A stretch of 64,000 nucleotides of DNA. It comes from Tenodera sinensis (taxonomy: Eukaryota > Arthropoda > Insecta > Mantodea > Mantidae). The position numbers were made by a program, and so were the translations under genes. Each line of letters starts with the position of its first letter. Within the stretch, counting starts at the first letter, position 1. Shown here in pieces: positions 58,736-64,000 of this stretch. The notes under the pieces are model-generated. The model made no database searches. It was not told the DNA's origin and worked only from the letters and a program-made list of their open reading frames with translations. Where the stretch lies: assembly GCA_030765045.1 (NCBI GenBank), contig CM060969.1:42511216-42575215 (forward strand), read 5' to 3'.

Positions 58736-59849
58736 AAAAATGTAAAGTGTCATGTTCATCCATTTTCAGTGATGGTTAGCTTAATAGGGGTGCTACATCT
58801 TTTGTCAAAGCGACATTGCATTATACATGTTTAGATTTCTGCATATTTCCTGAGTCATTTTACCATCTACAAGTAGTCACATTCCGCCTTGTAAGAGACA
58901 AGCATAAAACACTCCCTACCATTAGTTAAATAAATGCCAGCTCAGTAGTCTTCGTGTATCATTGTAGAAGCAGAGAAGTGTTATTAACACATTAAGAAGC
59001 AAACAAGAGTTCCTAACAGCTCGTATCCTTAGGAAAACGCATTTAACTGCAGGTAGATTGCTTTGGCTTCGTTTAGCGCATAAACCGCATCTATGTATTC
59101 CACAGCACTGAGCGTTAAAGCAAAGCAAAACAAAACAAAAAGCATGAATAGCGGAAGATAAAAACAAAAAGGAGAAGAAACACCTTCACTTTAAAAATAA
59201 TAAAAAAGTAAAAATGATAAATGGTTCAAGTTTTTCCTGGCCCCACCTCCAAAACAACCTGCCCTGTCTTCCGAGCCAGCACGCATGCGCCTACTTACTT
59301 AGTTGGAGGTTAATATACATGATGAATACGTAATTCCAACAACAATTTTTCACGTAACATTTTTCATTATCATTTTTGTTTCTTCCTTTTTTTATGTTAC
59401 TTTTCTGTGGTCCTGTTTTCTTTTCTTTGTCCTTTTTTACTTGTTCCCCTGGGAGGAAGTTGTCAACGTTTTCGTGGACGGCGGGGAGGCGCTCCGGCGG
59501 CTTGTCGTGGAAGCTCTGCCTACGTAATCTTTCTTACTGTCTGCTACCTGCCGCGTATAAATCAAAAACATCGCACGCTATCCCACTATCAATCCTTCAA
59601 AACTCTATCTCAGACTTCCAATTAATATCAAAGATAATAAACCAAATAAAATCTAGTCTTCATTTTACCTCCATGCCGTTGGATTGCACATACGAATACC
59701 AGTAGCTTTAAAATGAAACATCTGGTGTACAACGGATTGGTACAATTTCTCTGTCGATTGACTTTTATTTCAAGAGCACATAGTTTTTTTCTGAGTGGCT
59801 AAAACTTCATATGAACCTTTAAATGACAACAATTTTGCCTTAGTTTACA
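58736..59849. other. Unassigned DNA with a GC-rich patch
   Basis: 59450-59530 is GC-rich (GACGGCGGGGAGGCGCTCCGG), and GCGTATAAATC at about 59553 is a TATA-like word. The frame 59303-59527 crosses the patch without a recognised motif. Confidence 0.35.
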
Positions 59850-60165
59850 TACAGTTTAGAAACTATAATGTTGTGTTTTACAAAAATCGAGTTAATTTTT
59901 AAAATTGTATATAAACAGCAATTTTCAGTAAAAAATCAGAAATTTGAAAAACTTCAACAATACTGTTTCTGGGTTCACCCATTAAAACACAGAGTGCATC
60001 TAAGAGACATCAGCTAACAAAATTGTTTTTTCTGTGATTTAATTTACATGGAATGCTTTGGAACTAAACGATCGATTTTGACGAATATTCTACCCAGAGT
60101 ACTGTACAATGTGTAGTGGAAAAATTATGTTCACATTACAATACTGATACATTTTTCACTACTGT
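59850..60165. repeat. Dispersed repeat E, copy 2
   Basis: Block order is the same as in 35858-36201 (TTTAGAAACTATAATGTTGTG, CAAAAATCGAGTTAATTTTTAA, TTTCTGGGTTCACCC, AATTTACATGGAATG, ACTGATACATTTTTCA). The middle spacing differs slightly. Confidence 0.6.
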
Positions 60166-60204
60166 GTGCCTACTCTACGTATGATTCCCATAAAATATTA
60201 ATAC

Positions 60205-60480
60205 TTCTCCTAAGAGGCAATTGCACCCAAAATGCAATATCAACATTTCACCAGAAAGGTTCGAGGGAGTGTGAACGACTGCGTGTGTGTGTATGTGTGA
60301 GACAGAAAACTGTAATTAAAAAATGGAAAGTCTTTTGGATATGAAAATTGGTATTTAAGTTCAGGGCTGCAACACAAAGATTTAAAAAAAAATCTCGAAT
60401 CTGTAACTACCTTTTACAACGAAGTTTGTTGGTTAATTTTGATTTTCTCCAAAATTGCTGGAACAATTTTGATCAAACTA
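60205..60480 (-). mobile_element. Family A-related fragment A19
   Basis: GCACCCAAAATGCAATATCAACATTTCACC, GTGTGTGTGTATGTGTGAGACAG, TTGGTATTTAAGTTCAGG and GATTTTCTCCAAAATTGCT follow reversed family order with high divergence. The termini are gone. Confidence 0.5.
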
Positions 60481-61917
60481 CTGCATTCAACAGATCTACG
60501 TATGTGCATGACCAATAAAATGTTGAATTTTATAGGATTGCCCATAAAGGAATCTCAAATAAACTTCAGATTAATAAAGAAAACAAAAATACTGTGAATT
60601 TTCTACAGAAGTGCATTTCCAAAAATCACGCCAATATCAGATTTGGATGTTAAAGTTAAATTTTATAGAGTAGAGCTGATAGTACTAAAAGTTACTGGTG
60701 AAATAATCTCAACGCAATATCAAGATGGTGTACAACATTAGCAGAATAAGAACATTGAAAATTTTGGCTATAAAACAACCTTGAAAATGTACCTATAAAA
60801 ATAACACATATTGTGCTAATATATGAAGATTTTTACATAAATCGTTTCCAAGTATAGAAATAGAGCATTTAATAGCAAACTTTGCAATTATGGAATTAGT
60901 TAAGAATAGTTCGCGTGTTTTGACAAAAATATGGATATTTCTGTTGCTAGTTTGCTTCTGTTTGAAATATGAAATGGTGGACTCACAAATTGTTCTTTCT
61001 TATAGCTCAACTGTTCCTATCTGAACTACTTAGCATGAAGTAAATAGAAAAAAGAGGCTTTTGAAAACAACTTATAGAATAAGTAGACATAAAAATTAAA
61101 TATAATGATAAGGGATCATTTAAATGTAAAAGATCAGATACTCGTATTTTATTTATGTTACTCGCCGATATACATACAGACATTCATCCAAAAATGCATG
61201 GGAGCTTCAAACCTTGAATTTTTGTAAACACGTGAAGAAACTCAATGCTTTAGTTGTGCACCTGTTCACTACTACATACACACATTTATTCTAGGCGTTA
61301 AACCTTTCTCTCTAAGGATATTATTCCTTCCACAACCCTTTTATCTTCCAAAGCACTACCGCGTTCAACGCTGCTATATCTTAAATATGAGAGATATATA
61401 GATATATCGGCAACGCCGCTCATGTGTAGCACGTATTAAATGATGGTCCAGCATCAAGAAGATATTTATCAAAACGCAAGATGCTCTAAGAGCTTTCTGT
61501 GTTATATTACATTTTGTTAATAAATCACCCAAAGAAATACACTCCCTGTAGGTTATAACTCTCCCACCATATTATGGAGAGGAGATTAATACCTTTAGAG
61601 CCTACCTTCCTTCTTTTAAAGAAGAAAGTCACATTGTCAGAGTCGATATTCAGTTCTTCAGGGAACGTTCAGGTTGCAAACCTTAAAGCACAAAGTTAAC
61701 AAATAGAGTTGTTTAAAATTCATGCCCCTAGCATGTGTGTGCTCCGGATGTGCACGACATTAATTAATCTCGGAGTATGCAAATGACGATCGTTTTTCTT
61801 GCAGCTTGCAGGACATGCAAAGAATTGAGCAAAAAGTTGTTTTTCTGAATAATTGCTATATTAAAGTTAAGAGTAAAAAGTAATATCTTTACAACCTTTC
61901 CAAGATCGATAGAAAAT
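60481..61917. other. Unassigned DNA
   Basis: 61740-61800 contains GACATTAATTAATCTCGG and an ATGCAAAT octamer within non-repetitive sequence, possibly regulatory. No gene seen. Confidence 0.35.
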
Positions 61918-63056
61918 AAGCTGTGTTGCGTTCAGATGATTTTCTCTAATTACTGCTCTACAAGCTAGTGTTATTAAAGCTTATTTATTGCAACTACCTA
62001 CTTCTGAACTTCCAATTCACATTTACACATTTTGTTGTGTGGTACACTAAGAAAAGCAATAGCTATTTTTAAACACTCAGTCGTCGGCTCTCTTTGCATA
62101 ATTAGGAGAGAAAAAAATTAATGGCGATTTCCTGCTTGAAAAAGATGAAACTGTTTGAAAATTTAAACTTAATCTAACATTGTGGTGCACAGTGCTTTGC
62201 GAGCCAAGACCTACCACCCGGCCGCTGCGTCACCTGCCTCTTACCAGCACAGCTGTATGGGTGCAGTACTGGCGGGTGGGACACGATCAGCTCCCTCATG
62301 TCCTTTCGGCCCTCGCACCCAGGGACGCTACTTTTTAATCAAGTAGCTTCTCAATTGGCCCCACAGGACCAACGAGGCTGAGTGAACCCCGGACCAGGTC
62401 TCCCAGCAGGAGGAAAATATCCATGCCAGTACCGAGAAGTGAACCTGGGTCTCCCGCTTGCCAAGCAGCAGCGCTAACACTACTCCAAGGAGGTGACCAA
62501 AAATTCATACCATAACAAAGAATATTTCGGAAATTTTAAAACACATTTAATTTCACATTCGTTTATTGTATGCTGAAAAGAGATCTATATTTTATGTGCT
62601 GTAATATTTTGTCTATTGCTTAGGGTTTACCTGTTAAACAAAGGTAATCCAGAATAAAGAGCACATCAGGGGTTATTCATGGAAAAAGCAATATATACTT
62701 TTCATTTGTCATGAAAATATCTCAAATATATATTTTAATAAGAGTCCTTAGAGTCATTTTTGAGAAAATATCAAATAAATGTTTCTACGTAAAGGGTACT
62801 TTGTGGCAGGGGATTTTTTGAAAAACTTGTCCCATTCTTGTAGAATCCTGAATTTAAAAATTAGATGCTTAACAGGTTTTCGTTTCTCAGATATGTTATT
62901 CACACACATGCACACACAGGTATATGGTCCTTTTTGCTTTAAAAAAGGCATTTAGAAAGCGTCACCAATGCTGAATTTCCGGTGCAATCTCAATATCCAA
63001 TTTTTAGCTGGAACGCAATATTTCCTTTGCTTACTATAGGCCCGTAGTGAGAAAGT
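61918..63056 (+). mobile_element. Family A element, copy A18, split by a SINE
   Basis: It starts AGCTGTGTTGCGTTCAGATGATTTTCTCTAATTAC and ends CTTACTATAGGCCCGTAGTGAGAAAGT. The body is diverged, with TAACAAAGAATATTTCGGAAAT after the insertion. SINE D (62183-62499) lies inside it. Confidence 0.72.
62183..62499 (-). mobile_element. SINE family D, long copy inside family A
   Basis: On the minus strand GTGTTAGCGCTGCTGCTTGG (A-box region) and CCAGGTTCACTTCTCGG (B-box-like) open the element. The body has GGGGTTCACTCAGCCTCGTTGG, AGTAGCGTCCCTGGG and GGTGGGACACG-type words, ending GGCTCGCAAAGCACTG in the part shared with 39116-39275. The duplication was not resolved. Confidence 0.65.
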
Positions 63057-63624
63057 AAATGAGAGAAAACTTAGGTGGAATGCCACCATATATTTTGGCA
63101 TGTATGTCAAAAAATTGAAATTGAGTTTTATTTATGGACATTTGTTATGGCTTTTTAAATTTCATTATGTGTATTAAGTTGGGTTAATTTACCCCTAAGA
63201 CTTGGAAGCATAAGGAAAGAACGATTTCAATTAGTTCAATCCTGGTTTAAAAATCTGATTTTATAAAACACTTCAACGACATCTATTACATATTCACAGA
63301 GTCACTTATATATTGGAGTATTCGTACACAAATTGGTACTCCTATTCAAGCACTTTATTCACGATAAATCTTTGAGCAGAAACATTTCCAAACTAAGCAA
63401 TATGGACTTATCATAAGCAAGCTCTGTTTTTTTTTTTTTTTTTTTTTTTTGCTCCATTTATATGGCGCCTTTAACTTCCAAGGTCTTGTAGGCGGTTGTT
63501 CTTTGGAACAACTGCTCATCGGCAATGATGTTCAGTCGTTTTACAATATGTGTACGTTTGGATTTGTTTACATTAGGTTTTCTTTATTAACATTATATTC
63601 ACACGCATACAAACATTTACCTCT
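63057..63624. other. Unassigned DNA with a poly(T) tract
   Basis: A T run of about 25 bases lies at 63426-63450. The stretch after it (63451-63600) is unassigned and may belong to the SINE that follows. Confidence 0.4.
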
Positions 63625-63749
63625 CACTCATAATTTCAGACTTTAGAGAGGATGAAGAATAATACTAGCTAAAGAAAAATTCCCATTATCACGCAGGGGA
63701 CCGAACCCGGGACCTCTGGATTTAGATACTACCAAATTACAGATGCAGT
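63625..63749 (-). mobile_element. SINE family C copy
   Basis: On the minus strand CTGTAATTTGGTAGTATC (A-box region) and GAGGTCCCGGGTTCGGTCCCC (B box) are followed by GGGAATTTTTCTTTAGCTAGTATTATTC, the family C body. Confidence 0.68.
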
Positions 63750-64000
63750 TTAATTAGTTTTTCTTACTAACAAATCCATTTGGCAGAAAAGGAGACTGGT
63801 GTAAGACGGTTCACTACTGCCAACCTGGTAAAACTTCAAACAATATAACAACAAATATATTGAAAACAGCTAGTATTAGAAAATAATTTGTTATCGTAAG
63901 TTGTTATGCAACTCTTATGTTGTACTTATACAAAATGATTCAAAATTATTTCAGGACACGAGGATTTTCCCGGCTGTTCGCAGATAATTAATTATATTAA

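Noticed and set aside
58346..58834. Several long frames on both strands (CVCV, TDRQ repeats)
   Set aside because: All arise from the (GACA)n/(CA)n array inside family A copy A17.

Overview
This is AT-rich eukaryotic genomic DNA with no prokaryotic gene organisation. All open frames are short, and no intact single-copy protein gene could be recognised. tRNA-derived SINEs, RTE-like and R1/I-like LINE fragments, LTR insertions, a pogo/Tigger-type MITE and a mariner-like transposase remnant together suggest a large, repeat-rich insect genome. The SINE style recalls cockroaches and termites (Blattodea), but that is an impression I could not check. The window reads best as intergenic or long-intron DNA.

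The dominant component is one repeat, here called family A (about 750-970 bp when full length). About twenty copies or fragments lie in both orientations from about 7.2 kb to 63 kb. It has a conserved 5' end (TCTGATGTGTTGCACTCACATG), an inner ACTTTCTCTACT repeated inverted at the 3' end (AGTAGAGAAAGT), a small hairpin (TACTA-TACG-TAGTA) next to that 3' repeat, and an internal simple-repeat site. This resembles Helentron-associated elements (HINE/DINE-1-like); the assignment is inference.

Layout: 1-4.4 kb holds an RTE-like LINE remnant interrupted by a 626-bp solo LTR and a 215-bp SINE, both with clean target duplications. 5.5-14.3 kb has a second LTR family, family A copies and low-complexity DNA. 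14.3-31 kb has more family A, a 295-bp Tigger-like MITE, a second MITE family, SINEs and apparently unique DNA. Around 30.5-31.9 kb are the best promoter-like signals, including a TATA box, a possible initiator and a splice donor. 32-45 kb has SINEs, family A, a LINE 3' end between two (ATT)n tracts and a mariner-like transposase remnant. 45-58.7 kb shows the clearest nesting: an LTR inside family A at 46.1 kb, an LTR plus a SINE inside family A at 56.1-56.8 kb, and a 5'-truncated LINE at 51.35 kb. 58.7-64 kb has more family A, a SINE insertion and unassigned DNA.

There is no gene cluster or cooperating pathway to describe. The content is a record of layered transposition, with possible regulatory or first-exon signals that would need transcript data. 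All family names and element ends come from reading the sequence by eye; no database search was possible.
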